A stretch of DNA of 64,000 nucleotides from Roseovarius sp. MMSF_3281 (GCF_030733685.1 NZ_JASHIM010000003.1:124001-188000); one strand, 5' to 3'; shown: positions 19,037 through 29,064, counted from the first letter of the stretch. Notes: a model not told the origin generated them from the sequence alone. Program-made: numbers and translations.

Positions 19037-20709
19037 TGAAACACGTGAAAGTCATGGCGCTGATCCTTGGTGTCATCTGGGCCGGAAATGCCACGGCGCA
19101 AGAGGCCACGAAACTTCCGCAAATCGCGCTGATCGAAGCATTTGCCGAGTATGAAGCACTGTACCAGGACGATCCACAGGCCGCGTTTGCCATGGCCGAC
19201 ACCATCTTGGCACAGGCGGATGATCCTGATCTCAGGCTGATCTTTGGCCGTGCTGCCCTGGATGCCGGCGAGGGATTGCGCGCAAAAGACTATCTGGACC
19301 CGTTGGCCGATCAACTTGCGCAAACCGATCCGAGGTTGACGCAGGCCCTGGACTTGTTGGTCGCGGTGCACGATCTGCTTGGGCAAGAAGCCGAGGCGCT
19401 GACATATGCCTTGCTGGCCTTTGACACGGCTGCGGCGCGATTGGGCGAGGAAAACCCGGCTTTGCTGGCGCGGTTGGAAAACCTGGAGCCGCGTGCGGAA
19501 AAACTGCGGCCCAACTTGCTGCCACGCATTGCCGATTTTCGTGCCGCGATACTGGCGGGGCCACGGCAACTCCGGGACGTTCCGAACAAACGTGAACCAA
19601 CTGCGATTGACCTTTGGTACGGGACCAACCGGGTGGCAACCGGTTCAACCGACCCCTCGCAGTTTTACGGCACGGATCTGGGCGGTTTGAGCCTCGGCAA
19701 GCTCACTGTTACGATTCCCCCGGGGCATCTGGCAGGGCTTATCGAGCGGCCGTCGGGTTGGTTTTTTACGGACCATCTTGATCCGAACAAGCACGTCGTT
19801 CTGGCCAAGCTGGAAGAACTGACCAATGATGCCTTTGCCGAAGGCTGTTGTGACGAGGCCGACCGGTTGCTGTTTGTGCACGGGTATAATGTGTCGTTTC
19901 ACGATGGCGCGTTGCGCGCGGCGCAACTGGCCTTTGACCTCGAATTTCCGGGGCAGGCGATGTACTATAGCTGGCCGTCGAAATCTTCGATCTATGGCTA
20001 CCTCAACGATGCCAACAACGTGGTGCCCTCGCGCTCGGCCATGGAAGAATTTCTTGAGATCGCCACGCGCGGCGAAGGTAAGCTTCACATCATCGCGCAC
20101 TCCATGGGCAATCGCTACGCCCTGGAGGCGCTGGAAACCTTTCTTTTGCGCAATCCGGATCGGCGGATCGGGCAACTGATCCTCGCTGCACCGGATGTCG
20201 ATCGCGCGGGGTTCCAGGCACGTTTCAGCAGCATTCGTGACAATGCGGATGGCATCACCCTCTATGCCTCGCGCCATGATTTGGCGTTGCAGGTCTCGCG
20301 GCGGCTAAACGGGGGGTATAGATTGGGTGATGCCAATGGCGAGATCATGCACTTGGCCGGGCTCGACACGGTGGACGCCTCGCAGATCGAAGCCGACGCG
20401 CTTGGGCATTCCTATTTCGGCGATGCCCCCCAGTTGCTGGGCGATATCCTTGGGGTTGTACGGCTTGGTTGGGCGCCACAGGAACGCTGTAGCGTGGCAA
20501 TGCGCAACACCGGCGAGGCCAGCAATATCTGGGAGGTCCGCGAGGATGGATGCCCGGTGGAACAAGTCCGCGTTGCAGGTGACCTGATCCGCAAATTCGG
20601 CGGCAAGGCCCTGTCCGAGGCGCAACAGCGCTTCAACAAAGCATCGGACGACCAGGTGGATTTCTGGCTGGGGGTACTCGACGTGGTGGAATCGCGCCTC
20701 GAAAAGTGA
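19036..20709 (+). CDS. Secreted alpha/beta hydrolase, DUF900 family
   Basis: A 557-residue exported protein (signal peptide KVMALILGVIWAGNATA). Residues about 25-175 form a helical, TPR-like region. From about 200 (LWYGTNR) follows a DUF900 alpha/beta-hydrolase domain with the oxyanion motif LFVHGYN, the nucleophile elbow AHSMGN and a late ALGHSYFG histidine, which together give a plausible Ser-Asp-His triad. DUF900 proteins are lipase/esterase-like with unknown substrates. AGGAG before ATG 19036 fixes the start. The helix-rich N-terminal part suggests protein-protein contact in the periplasm. Confidence 0.8.
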   Translation: MKHVKVMALILGVIWAGNATAQEATKLPQIALIEAFAEYEALYQDDPQAAFAMADTILAQADDPDLRLIFGRAALDAGEGLRAKDYLDPLADQLAQTDPRLTQALDLLVAVHDLLGQEAEALTYALLAFDTAAARLGEENPALLARLENLEPRAEKLRPNLLPRIADFRAAILAGPRQLRDVPNKREPTAIDLWYGTNRVATGSTDPSQFYGTDLGGLSLGKLTVTIPPGHLAGLIERPSGWFFTDHLDPNKHVVLAKLEELTNDAFAEGCCDEADRLLFVHGYNVSFHDGALRAAQLAFDLEFPGQAMYYSWPSKSSIYGYLNDANNVVPSRSAMEEFLEIATRGEGKLHIIAHSMGNRYALEALETFLLRNPDRRIGQLILAAPDVDRAGFQARFSSIRDNADGITLYASRHDLALQVSRRLNGGYRLGDANGEIMHLAGLDTVDASQIEADALGHSYFGDAPQLLGDILGVVRLGWAPQERCSVAMRNTGEASNIWEVREDGCPVEQVRVAGDLIRKFGGKALSEAQQRFNKASDDQVDFWLGVLDVVESRLEK

Positions 20710-20824
20710 CGTCGGCAAGGGGTTTTCCCGTTAAAGCAATGACTTACCCCCGATGGCCACTTCCCCGCTTGCCGTGCCTTGCAACCTCCGCTTAGATGCC
20801 CCCGAACCACCACCCCGAGGGCCC

Positions 20825-22060
20825 ATGACCCACCCAAAGAAAATCGTCGTCATCGGCGCAGGTATCTGCGGCCTCAGTTCCGCCATCTGGCTGCGCCGCG
20901 CGGGCCATGAGGTTACTTTGGTGGATCGGGACCACCCCGGGGCCGGGGCCTCCTTTGGCAACGCGGGGCTTCTGGCACAATGGGCCGTGGTGCCCGTCAA
21001 CACGCCCGACATCATCACGACGGGCCTGAAATACCTCGCGAACCCCGACTCTCCATTGTTCATGCAATGGTCCTACCTGCCTCGTATGCTGCCGTGGCTG
21101 GCACGCTTTGTGGCCAAGTCGCGCGATTGCGATCACATGGTCCAAAGCCTGATCCCACTTTTGACCGACAGCGTTGACCAACACCGCGCCCTGACGCGCG
21201 GCACCCGCGCCGAACACTGGATCGCCAGCAGCAATTTCAGCTATGCCTATGAAACCAAGGCAGATTTTGAGGCTGACAAGTTTGGCTGGGACTACAAGCG
21301 CAAGGCCGGTTTCATCCCCGAGGTTCTGGAAGGCCCCGCCGTGCAAGAGGCCGAACCGATCCTCGGCCCCCGCATCCAGTGCCTTGCCACCCTAAAGGGC
21401 CACGGCCATATCCTTAATCCGGGCGCCTACATGGCCGATCTTGCGCGCGTGCTGGAGGATGAGGGCGGCACATATGCCCGTGCCAAAGTTACTGATATCA
21501 CTTTGGAAAATGGCCACATCACCCAAGTGGAAACCGATACCGCCCCCCTGATTTGCGATGCCGCGGTGCTGGCCGCCGGCATCTGGTCCAAGCCCATACT
21601 GCGCAAGCTGGGGATCAAGGTGCCGCTAGAGGCCGAGCGCGGCTATCACCTGCATTTTTCGAACCCCTCGCAGATGGTCCGCAACCCGATGACGGTGGCC
21701 AAGGGCAAGTTCGCGGTAAACCCCATGGAAAACGGCCTGCGCTGCGCTGGCACGGTTGAACTGGGCGGGATCGAGAAAGGCCCTTCCAAGGCCCCCCTCG
21801 CACTGATTCACCAGCACGTCAAACGCGCCTTCCCGAATCTCAGCTATGACCATGTCGAGGAATGGATGGGCTTCCGCCCGTCCACGCCCGACAGCCTGCC
21901 CTTGATCGGGGAAATCGGCCAAACCGGGGTGCATGCGGCCTTCGGGCATCAGCACATCGGCCTGACGGCCGGCCCCAAGACGGGCCGTCTTCTGGCCGAC
22001 CGCCTCGGCGGGCGACACCCCAATATCGACATGGCGCCCTACGACGCCAACCGCTTCTGA
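20825..22060 (+). CDS. FAD-dependent D-amino-acid dehydrogenase-like oxidoreductase (DadA family)
   Basis: A 411-residue DAO/DadA-family flavoprotein. The dinucleotide-binding motif VVIGAGICGLSSA opens the protein, GASFGNAGLLA follows, and the C-terminal flavin motif reads SLPLIGE with AFGHQHIGLTAGPKTGR. Family members oxidise D-amino acids or related amines to keto acids, passing electrons to the quinone pool. The ATG at 20825 starts directly before the Rossmann strand; the longer frame to 20753 adds a poor N-terminus. Substrate unknown; no racemase or deaminase partner is adjacent. Confidence 0.82.
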   Translation: MTHPKKIVVIGAGICGLSSAIWLRRAGHEVTLVDRDHPGAGASFGNAGLLAQWAVVPVNTPDIITTGLKYLANPDSPLFMQWSYLPRMLPWLARFVAKSRDCDHMVQSLIPLLTDSVDQHRALTRGTRAEHWIASSNFSYAYETKADFEADKFGWDYKRKAGFIPEVLEGPAVQEAEPILGPRIQCLATLKGHGHILNPGAYMADLARVLEDEGGTYARAKVTDITLENGHITQVETDTAPLICDAAVLAAGIWSKPILRKLGIKVPLEAERGYHLHFSNPSQMVRNPMTVAKGKFAVNPMENGLRCAGTVELGGIEKGPSKAPLALIHQHVKRAFPNLSYDHVEEWMGFRPSTPDSLPLIGEIGQTGVHAAFGHQHIGLTAGPKTGRLLADRLGGRHPNIDMAPYDANRF

Positions 22061-22078
22061 TTAAAGGCTTTTCCTGGT

Positions 22079-23299
22079 TCAGTCGTAGCTGCGCTGATCC
22101 TCGATCACCTTGCCGTCATTGGGCAGGCTTCCGGGGGCCACGACCTCGATCTTGCCTTTCAACTTCAGGGCATCGGCCACCGACCCGGCATAGCACTCCG
22201 CATCGCCCCCCGCGGCCTCGATCTGCACGATCATCACGTCCATCTCGCCTTCGCGGCTGGCAATGACCCGCGCCTTGGCAATCTCGTCATGCTTGGCCAC
22301 AAGCGCCGCCACCTGCTCGGGGCGTACGAACATGCCCTTGATCTTGGTGGTCTGATCGGCCCGGCCCATCCAGCCCTTGATGCGGGTATTGGTACGGCCA
22401 CAGGGGCTTTCGCCTTCCATGATCGCACTCAAATCCCCCGTCGCAAAACGAATGAGCGGATAATCGGGGTTCAGCGTGGTCACCACGACCTCGCCCACCT
22501 CGCCGGGGGCGACGGGATCACCGGTGCCGGGGGTCACGATTTCGACGATCACACCCTCGTCGATGATCAACCCTTCCTGCGCCTCGCTTTCGTAGGCGAT
22601 ATTGCCAAGATCGGCGGTGGCATAACATTGCAGACAGGCGATTCCCCGGTCCGCGTATTCCTGCCGCAACGACGGGAACAGCGCCCCGCCGCCCACGGCG
22701 GCCTTGGTAATCCCAAGCGGCAGGCCCATCGCATCGGCCTTGTCCAGAATGATCTTCAGGTAATCGGGCGTCCCCGCATAGGCGGTCACGCCAATATCAT
22801 GCGCCGCCCGCGCCTGAAGCTCGGTCTGGCCAGTGCCGGCAGGCAGAACAGCGGCGCCGACAGCGCGCGCGCCATTCTCGAAAATCATCCCCGCCGGCGT
22901 CAGGTGGTAACCGAAACAGTTCTGCACGATGTCGCCCTTGCCCACGCCACAGGCGTGCAGGAAACGGCCCATACGCCACCAGTCATGGCTGTCACCACCC
23001 GGTTCGTAAATCGGGCCAGGCGATTGAAAAATATGGGCAAACTGCGATGCCGCCCGCGTGGTCAGCCCGCCGAAGGGCGCCGAGGCCCCCTGCGCCTGGC
23101 CAAGGTCGGATTTGCGCAACACGGGCAACGCGGCCAAGTCAGCCACGCCCTTGACCGCCGCCGGATCAACCGCTTTCAACCGGTCGCCATAGCCCGCCAA
23201 GCCCTTGGCGCGCTCGATCTGTTCCGGCAGGGCGCGGGCATGGCTTGCGGCCCGCTCATCCGCGCTGCGACGTTCCAGTTCATCAAAATATTTGCTCAT
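22079..23299 (-). CDS. Phenylacetate-CoA ligase-like AMP-forming enzyme
   Basis: A 406-residue member of the PaaK branch of adenylate-forming enzymes. Seen: the phosphate loop region FQSPGPIYEPGG, AAVGGGALFP, the CYATADLGNIAYES segment, LIRFATGDLS and a C-terminal lid with GWMGRADQTTKIKGMFV. The P-loop lacks the usual TSGTTG and reads FQSPGP, so activity is likely but not certain. It lies downstream of livF on the same strand (148-bp gap). With the long-chain-type ligase at the other end of the operon, it suggests uptake and CoA activation of a carboxylic acid. GGGGGA before the ATG at 23299 sets the start. Confidence 0.82.
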   Translation of the reverse strand: MSKYFDELERRSADERAASHARALPEQIERAKGLAGYGDRLKAVDPAAVKGVADLAALPVLRKSDLGQAQGASAPFGGLTTRAASQFAHIFQSPGPIYEPGGDSHDWWRMGRFLHACGVGKGDIVQNCFGYHLTPAGMIFENGARAVGAAVLPAGTGQTELQARAAHDIGVTAYAGTPDYLKIILDKADAMGLPLGITKAAVGGGALFPSLRQEYADRGIACLQCYATADLGNIAYESEAQEGLIIDEGVIVEIVTPGTGDPVAPGEVGEVVVTTLNPDYPLIRFATGDLSAIMEGESPCGRTNTRIKGWMGRADQTTKIKGMFVRPEQVAALVAKHDEIAKARVIASREGEMDVMIVQIEAAGGDAECYAGSVADALKLKGKIEVVAPGSLPNDGKVIEDQRSYD

Positions 23300-23447
23300 A
23301 CCGTCATCCCCCAAGTGCCACTCTGCTCCACGTGGCGGAAACTTGACCTATTGATGTAAGGCACCTCATCGGCCCCCTTTCGAAATCCAGTTCAGCCTGG
23401 CCCACCCACGGCGACCGCCCCTGCACGGTAGCCACCGTTCGGCGCCC

Positions 23448-24272
23448 TTAGCTCAGCCACCGCTTGCGGCGGCGGTAGCTGCGCACATCGCGGAACGATT
23501 TGCGCCCCTCGTCCGACATGCCCAGATAAAACTCCTTCACGTCGGGGTTTTCGCGCAGGTCCTTGGCCGGGCCATCCATCACAACGCGACCCGACTCTAG
23601 GATGTACCCATAGTGTGCAAAACGCAGGGCGACGTTCGTGTTCTGCTCGGCCAACAGGAAGGTATATCCCTCTTCCTCGTTAAGCTTTTTCACGATGTTG
23701 AAAATCTGCTCCACAAGCTGCGGGGCAAGGCCCATGCTGGGTTCGTCCAGAAGGATGGTCTCGGGGCGGCTCATGAGCGCCCGACCGATGGCCACCATCT
23801 GCTGCTCCCCGCCCGAAGTATAGCCCGCCTGTGAGCGGCGGCGCTCTTTCAAGCGCGGGAAATATTCGTAAACCATGTTCAGATCGGCGTCGATCTCACC
23901 CCGGCTCGATCCGCGGGTATAAGCGCCTGTCAACAGGTTTTCCTCGACGGTCAGGTGCTCAAAGCAATGCCGCCCTTCCATGACCTGAATGACGCCCTTC
24001 TTCACCAGATCCGAAGGCACAAGGTCTTGCACCCGCGCGCCGCGATAGGTGATCGACCCCTTCGTCACCTCGCCGCGTTCCGATTTCAGAAGGTTGGAAA
24101 CCGCCTTGAGCGTGGTTGTCTTGCCCGCGCCGTTGCCCCCCAGAAGCGCGGTGATCCCGCCCTTCGGCACGCTCAGGCTGACACCCTTCAGCACAAGGAT
24201 CACGTGGTTATAGATCACCTCGATATTGTTGACCTCAAGCAGTGTCTCTTCTGTGCGTCCTGCGTCGAGCAT
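23448..24272 (-). CDS. ABC transporter ATP-binding protein, LivF type
   Basis: A 274-residue cytoplasmic ATPase of a branched-chain-amino-acid-type (HAAT) importer. Seen: Walker A GGNGAGKTTT, the signature YTSGGEQQMVAIGRA and Walker B TILLDEPSMGLAP. It is slightly longer than classical LivF (about 235), with a C-terminal tail ending in SYRRRKRW. It forms a heterodimer with the LivG-type gene at 28147. The substrate is set by the binding protein upstream. Confidence 0.93.
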   Translation of the reverse strand: MLDAGRTEETLLEVNNIEVIYNHVILVLKGVSLSVPKGGITALLGGNGAGKTTTLKAVSNLLKSERGEVTKGSITYRGARVQDLVPSDLVKKGVIQVMEGRHCFEHLTVEENLLTGAYTRGSSRGEIDADLNMVYEYFPRLKERRRSQAGYTSGGEQQMVAIGRALMSRPETILLDEPSMGLAPQLVEQIFNIVKKLNEEEGYTFLLAEQNTNVALRFAHYGYILESGRVVMDGPAKDLRENPDVKEFYLGMSDEGRKSFRDVRSYRRRKRWLS

Positions 24273-24368
24273 GGTGTATCTCCGTCATGGTCCCCTGACC
24301 GGAACCTTGGTGTTTTAAGCTGTGGGTGCGGCGGCCGACCCGCCGCACCCGATCTCGTCACAACCTGA

Positions 24369-25652
24369 TCAGTTGCAGCGCATTTCGATGCCGTTTTCCT
24401 CGGCAAAGGCTTTCGAGTCTTCCTCGACCAGCGGCGCAAGCACGTCTTGATCCGACTGGAAATACTCGGTGATGAGTTCGAACTCACCCGCCTCGGCATT
24501 CCACTGCGACACCGCGCCAAAGCCGTTCCCGCCGTGGTTTTCACAGCTCACCTTGAACTCGGGGCCAAAGTTCGGAAGGCCAAGTGCGGCCATCTTCTCT
24601 TCGGTCATTTCAAGGTTTTCCATGCCGTCGCGCATCTGGGCGGCATTGATCGCCGAAGTGCCGTGCATCTCCTGCGCGGTCTTGATCGCCTCGGCGGCCA
24701 GCATCGCGGCATACATCCCGCGGTTATACAGAACCGACCCGATCTGATCGCCCGCACCGGCGGCATTGCCGGTTTCGACGACGTGTTTCTGGATGTCGTC
24801 ATAAACCGGGTAGTCGCTGCCGATGTTGTGGAAGGTCAGCGCCTTGTAGCCATCGGCACGCTCGCCCGCGGGTTTCACGTCGTTTTCCGACCCCGACCAC
24901 CACACGCCGATGAAGTTTTCCATCGGATAGCGGATGTTCACGGCTTCCTGGATCGCAACCTGGTTCATCACGCCCCACCCCCACATGATCACGTAATCGG
25001 GCTTTTCACGGCGGATTTGCAGCCACTGGGATTTCTGCTCCTGACCGGGGTGATCCACCGGCAGCAGGGTCAGGTCGAAGCCATGCTTTTCGGACAGGCC
25101 CTCAAGGGTCCGGATCGGCTCCTTGCCGTACGCCGAGTTGTGATAGACAAGCGCGATGGTCTTATCGCTGATGTCGCCGTCGTTCTCTTCCACGATGTGG
25201 GTCACGGCATGGCTTGCCCCATCCCAGTAGTTCGCGGGATAGTTGAAGACCCACTCGAAGACCTTGCCGTTCTTGGCCGAAGTCCGGCCATAGCCCATGG
25301 TGTGAAGCGGGATGCCATCAGCAGTCGCTTTCGGGATCAGCTGATAGGTGATGCCGGTCGAAAGCGGCTGGTACACGAGCGCGTCTTCGCCCTTGGTCGA
25401 CTCGTAGCATTCCACACCCTTCTCGGTGTTATAGCCGGTCTCGCATTCCACGAGGTTGATCATCTCGCCACCGATGCCGCCATCACGCTGGTTCAGCAGG
25501 GTGAAGTAATCCTGATAACCGTCCGAGAACGGGATACCGTTCGCGGCATAAGGCCCGGTGCGATAGCTGGTATCGACGATCGTCAGATCCGCCAGCGCCG
25601 GGGCTGCGGCCATCACGGCCGCCACGGCTGTGCCAAAGATTGTCTTTTTCAT
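24369..25652 (-). CDS. Periplasmic substrate-binding protein, Leu/Ile/Val-binding type
   Basis: A 427-residue periplasmic binding protein (signal KKTIFGTAVAAVMAAAPALA) of the type I fold used by HAAT importers. It starts LTIVDTSYRTGPYA and contains NLVECETGYNTEKG and IALVYHNSAYGKEP. It is longer than classical LivK (about 370), like relatives that bind aromatic or aliphatic acids instead of amino acids. It lies between livF and livM in the operon. AAGGGAGG precedes the start. Ligand unknown; the flanking CoA ligases point to a carboxylate. Confidence 0.9.
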   Translation of the reverse strand: MKKTIFGTAVAAVMAAAPALADLTIVDTSYRTGPYAANGIPFSDGYQDYFTLLNQRDGGIGGEMINLVECETGYNTEKGVECYESTKGEDALVYQPLSTGITYQLIPKATADGIPLHTMGYGRTSAKNGKVFEWVFNYPANYWDGASHAVTHIVEENDGDISDKTIALVYHNSAYGKEPIRTLEGLSEKHGFDLTLLPVDHPGQEQKSQWLQIRREKPDYVIMWGWGVMNQVAIQEAVNIRYPMENFIGVWWSGSENDVKPAGERADGYKALTFHNIGSDYPVYDDIQKHVVETGNAAGAGDQIGSVLYNRGMYAAMLAAEAIKTAQEMHGTSAINAAQMRDGMENLEMTEEKMAALGLPNFGPEFKVSCENHGGNGFGAVSQWNAEAGEFELITEYFQSDQDVLAPLVEEDSKAFAEENGIEMRCN

Positions 25653-25740
25653 CGGTTCATTTCCTCCCTTGGTGTTGTTCCGATGTTGCGATGTGCCGGG
25701 GTTTCGCGCCCCCGATCCATTTTCTCCTCTCGGGCCCGTC

Positions 25741-26817
25741 CTAGTGCGGGAAGGGCCAAAGCCTCAGTTTCTCTTTCGCCACGCGCCAAAGCTGCGCAAG
25801 GCCATGGGGCTCGGCGATCAGGAAGATCACGATAAGGCCCCCGACGATCATGAATTCCAGATGTGCCGCCAAATCCGTGGGCCAGCCAAGCGTGCCGACC
25901 AGAAGGTTTTTCAAGAGCACCGGCAAAAGCACGAGAAAGGCCGCCCCGGCAAAGCTGCCAAAGATCGACCCAAGCCCGCCGATGATCACCATGAACAGAA
26001 CAAGGAACGACTTGGTGATGCCAAAGGCCTCGCCGACCTCGACCGCGCCAAGATAGACGGCGAAAAACAAGGCCCCCGCGATCCCGACGAAAAAGCCCGA
26101 GATGCCAAAGGCGCTTAGCTTTGCACGCAGCGGGTTCACCCCGATAATCTCGGCGGCAATGTCCATATCCCGAATGGCCATCCACTTGCGGCCCGCCATG
26201 CCCCGCGTCAGGTTTCGCGCCAGGATCGCGCAAGCCACGGTAAAGACAAGACAGAACAGGTAGGCCGCCCAAGGTGCCGTTTCCGCGCCGGTCACAGCCG
26301 TGCCAAACACAGTACGTTCCGGCGCGTTGATCTGCCCCGAGGCCGAATAGTTGTAGAACCACGACACCCGGTTGAACATCCAAACAAGGAAGAACTGCGC
26401 CGCCAGCGTCGCCACGGCAAGATAGAACCCCTTGATCCGCAAGCTGGGCAGGCCGAACAGCACGCAGACTCCGGCGGTGATCCCGCCCGCGCATATGACA
26501 TGAAAGAAGATGTTTACTTCGGGAAAGGCCGTCATCAACTTGTAACAGGCATAAGCCCCCACGGCCATGAACCCCCCGGTCCCAAGGCTCACCTGCCCGC
26601 AATAGCCGACAAGGATATTCAGGCCAATCGCCGCGATCGAGTAGATCAGGAACGGCAGGAAGACCGCGTTCACCCAATAGTCATTGATGATAAAGGGCAC
26701 CACGGCAAAGGCCGCGATCAGAACCGCGTAATACCGGTAACGGTCGAATTTGATCGGGAAGGTCTGGCCGTCCTCGACATAGGAGGTTTTGAAATCCCCC
26801 GCCTCACGATAGAACAT
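25741..26817 (-). CDS. ABC transporter permease, LivM type
   Basis: A 358-residue inner-membrane permease with about 9-10 hydrophobic helices; family segments are LNILVGYCGQVSLGTGGFMAVGA and GISGFFVGIAGALFF. The N-terminus has a soluble extension of about 28 residues before the first helix. Its ATG overlaps the TAA of the small membrane gene upstream by one base, showing tight coupling. It pairs with the LivH-type permease. Confidence 0.93.
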   Translation of the reverse strand: MFYREAGDFKTSYVEDGQTFPIKFDRYRYYAVLIAAFAVVPFIINDYWVNAVFLPFLIYSIAAIGLNILVGYCGQVSLGTGGFMAVGAYACYKLMTAFPEVNIFFHVICAGGITAGVCVLFGLPSLRIKGFYLAVATLAAQFFLVWMFNRVSWFYNYSASGQINAPERTVFGTAVTGAETAPWAAYLFCLVFTVACAILARNLTRGMAGRKWMAIRDMDIAAEIIGVNPLRAKLSAFGISGFFVGIAGALFFAVYLGAVEVGEAFGITKSFLVLFMVIIGGLGSIFGSFAGAAFLVLLPVLLKNLLVGTLGWPTDLAAHLEFMIVGGLIVIFLIAEPHGLAQLWRVAKEKLRLWPFPH

Positions 26818-27074
26818 TACAGAACCTCCCCATGAATTTCGTCGTCATCCTCGCGCTTTTCCGCGCGGTTTGCGGGCTTGGCATATCCCGTCTGCTCCGA
26901 GTGGCGCACCAGCCAGAAGAAGGCCAGCATCCCCACCCCGCCACCAAAGGCGGCCAAAATCGCGGCCGTCACCATCTGGCCGGTCTGGTCCACACCCGCC
27001 GTCAGGGCGAGATACCCAAAGGCCCAGAACCCCGACCACGCGATGACATTGGCAATCGCAATCAGCTTTTGCAT
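26817..27074 (-). CDS. Small two-helix membrane protein inside the transporter operon
   Basis: An 85-residue protein with two transmembrane helices (about 4-26 and 34-56) and a charged C-terminal tail containing EKREDDDE. It sits between the two permease genes, 2 bp after livH and overlapping livM by one base, so it must be translated with them. I do not recognise a family. By position it could be an accessory subunit that stabilises the permease pair. Confidence 0.75.
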   Translation of the reverse strand: MQKLIAIANVIAWSGFWAFGYLALTAGVDQTGQMVTAAILAAFGGGVGMLAFFWLVRHSEQTGYAKPANRAEKREDDDEIHGEVL

Positions 27075-27076
27075 CG

Positions 27077-28063
27077 CTACACCCTCTCGATGATCTTCTC
27101 ACCGAACAGGCCCTGCGGCCGGAACACGAGGAAGATCAGCGCCAGAACATAAGCAAACCAGTTCTCGGTCGCCCCGCCCAGCATCTGGCCGAACGAGAAC
27201 TCGAACAGCTTCTCACCAACCCCGATGATCAGGCCACCCACGATGGCCCCGGGGATCGAGGTAAAGCCGCCCAGCATCAGAACCGGCAGCGCCTTCAGGG
27301 CGATCAGCGACAGGCTGAACTGCACACCCGATTTCGTGCCCCACATGATGCCCGCGACCAGCGCCACGAAGCCGGCCAGCGACCAGACCATCACCCAGAT
27401 GAAGTTCAGGCTGATACCAACCGAAAGCGCCGCCTGGTGGTCATCGGCAACGGCCCGCATGGCGCGGCCCTGTTTGCTGTACTGCGCGAACACCACCAGC
27501 GAGAACACCAGCGCCGCCGCGATCGCCGTGGCAAAGAGGTCAAGATTGTCGATGAAGAAACCGTAGTCGAAAATCTGGTAGGTGAACTCGTCAATGCTGG
27601 TGTTAATGCCCTGCGGCAGGCCCACGTCCAGATTCTTGATGTCACTGCCCCACATCATGTCGCCAAAACCTTCAAGGAAATAGGCAAGGCCAATGGTCGC
27701 CATGAACAGGATGATCGGCTCTTGGTTCACCAGGTGGCGGAACACGAACTGGTTCACCGCCCAAGCCAGTAAGACCATCACCGCCATGGTAAACAGGATC
27801 GCCAACACCGCTGGCACGTGCCAGCCAAAGTGGTGAATCTCGGTACCCAGAACGGCGTTGATCAGGTGACTGAAAGGCACTTGCCCTTCCATGATCCCCA
27901 CCAAGGTCAGCGCCGCGAACAGCGCCATGACCCCTTGGGCATAATTGAAGATACCGGACGCCTTGTAGATCAGGACGAACCCGAGCGCGACGAGGGCATA
28001 AAGAACGCCCGCCATCAGGCCATTCAGGAAGACCTCCATTCCCCAGACAAACTGTTCAGGCAT
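27077..28063 (-). CDS. ABC transporter permease, LivH type
   Basis: A 328-residue permease with about eight helices. Family segments: LNGLMAGVLYALVALGFVLIYKASG, FNYAQGVMA near the N-terminus, and GGFTSIPGAIVGGLIIGVGE near the C-terminus. A long loop (about 60-95 and 125-165) is larger than in classical LivH. GGAGG lies about 9 bases before the ATG. It is the first of the two permease genes. Confidence 0.93.
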   Translation of the reverse strand: MPEQFVWGMEVFLNGLMAGVLYALVALGFVLIYKASGIFNYAQGVMALFAALTLVGIMEGQVPFSHLINAVLGTEIHHFGWHVPAVLAILFTMAVMVLLAWAVNQFVFRHLVNQEPIILFMATIGLAYFLEGFGDMMWGSDIKNLDVGLPQGINTSIDEFTYQIFDYGFFIDNLDLFATAIAAALVFSLVVFAQYSKQGRAMRAVADDHQAALSVGISLNFIWVMVWSLAGFVALVAGIMWGTKSGVQFSLSLIALKALPVLMLGGFTSIPGAIVGGLIIGVGEKLFEFSFGQMLGGATENWFAYVLALIFLVFRPQGLFGEKIIERV

Positions 28064-28146
28064 GGCTCAAGCCTCCGTTTTGCGTGTTTCCCTGCGGCAC
28101 TGGCGCCATACCGGCGCGATACCGACGTGTTTCCGAAATTGAAAAA

Positions 28147-28965
28147 TCAATCATGCGCCACCCCCAGATAAGCGTCGATCACGGCCTGGTTGTTGCGCAC
28201 TTCATCGGGCGTTCCGTCACCGATTTTCTTGCCGTAATCCATCACGACCACCCGGTCGGAAAGGTCCATGACCACGCCCATGTCATGCTCGATCAGGGCA
28301 ATCGTGGTGCCGAACTCGTCGTTCACGTCCAGGATAAAGCGGCTCATGTCTTCTTTTTCCTCGACGTTCATACCCGCCATCGGCTCGTCCAAAAGCAGGA
28401 TCGACGGCTCGGCGGCCAGCGCCCGTGCCAGCTCAACCCGTTTTTTCAAACCATAGGGCAACCGGCCCACGGGGGTTTTGCGGATGTGCTGGATTTCCAA
28501 GAAATCAATAATCTTTTCAACGGTTTCGCGGTTCTCAACCTCTTCGCGCTCGGCCTTACCCTTCCAGATCGCCTGCGCGAAAATACCGGCATCCATTTGC
28601 CGAATACGGCCGGTCATGATGTTGTCCAGCACAGACATACCGTCAAACAGCGCGATGTTCTGGAAGGTCCGCGCGATCCCTTGGCGCGCCACTTGGTACG
28701 GCTTCATCTGCGGGCGCAATGCCCCCTTGTAGAAAACCTGACCGTCTTGCGGGTTGTAGAACCCGCTGATCACGTTCAGCATCGAAGATTTCCCGGCCCC
28801 GTTCGGCCCGATGATGGCGCGGATCTCGCCCTCGCGAATATCGAAACTGATATCCTTGATCGCCACCACGCCGCCAAATCGCAGCGTGATGTTCTTCATC
28901 TCCATCACCACCCCGCCGATCTTGCGGCCATCCTCGGTGGTATACCCTTCTGAGGCGTCAAGCAT
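28147..28965 (-). CDS. ABC transporter ATP-binding protein, LivG type
   Basis: A 272-residue ATPase with Walker A GPNGAGKSSM, signature region LPYGLKKRVELARAL (a non-canonical LSGGQ), Walker B SILLLDEPMAGMN and the C-terminal BCA_ABC tail ending in VIDAYLGV. The N-terminal about 17 residues precede the usual LivG start. AAGGAGAG supports the ATG at 28965. It lies between the acyl-CoA ligase and livH. Confidence 0.93.
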   Translation of the reverse strand: MLDASEGYTTEDGRKIGGVVMEMKNITLRFGGVVAIKDISFDIREGEIRAIIGPNGAGKSSMLNVISGFYNPQDGQVFYKGALRPQMKPYQVARQGIARTFQNIALFDGMSVLDNIMTGRIRQMDAGIFAQAIWKGKAEREEVENRETVEKIIDFLEIQHIRKTPVGRLPYGLKKRVELARALAAEPSILLLDEPMAGMNVEEKEDMSRFILDVNDEFGTTIALIEHDMGVVMDLSDRVVVMDYGKKIGDGTPDEVRNNQAVIDAYLGVAHD

Positions 28966-29064
28966 TTGTTCTCTCCTTCGGCGAGGATGCGTTCATCACG
29001 CCCATCCGGGCTTTCTTCACGAAGAAGGCCGTCAGGCCTGATAAGTGGTGCGGGCGCAACTGCA

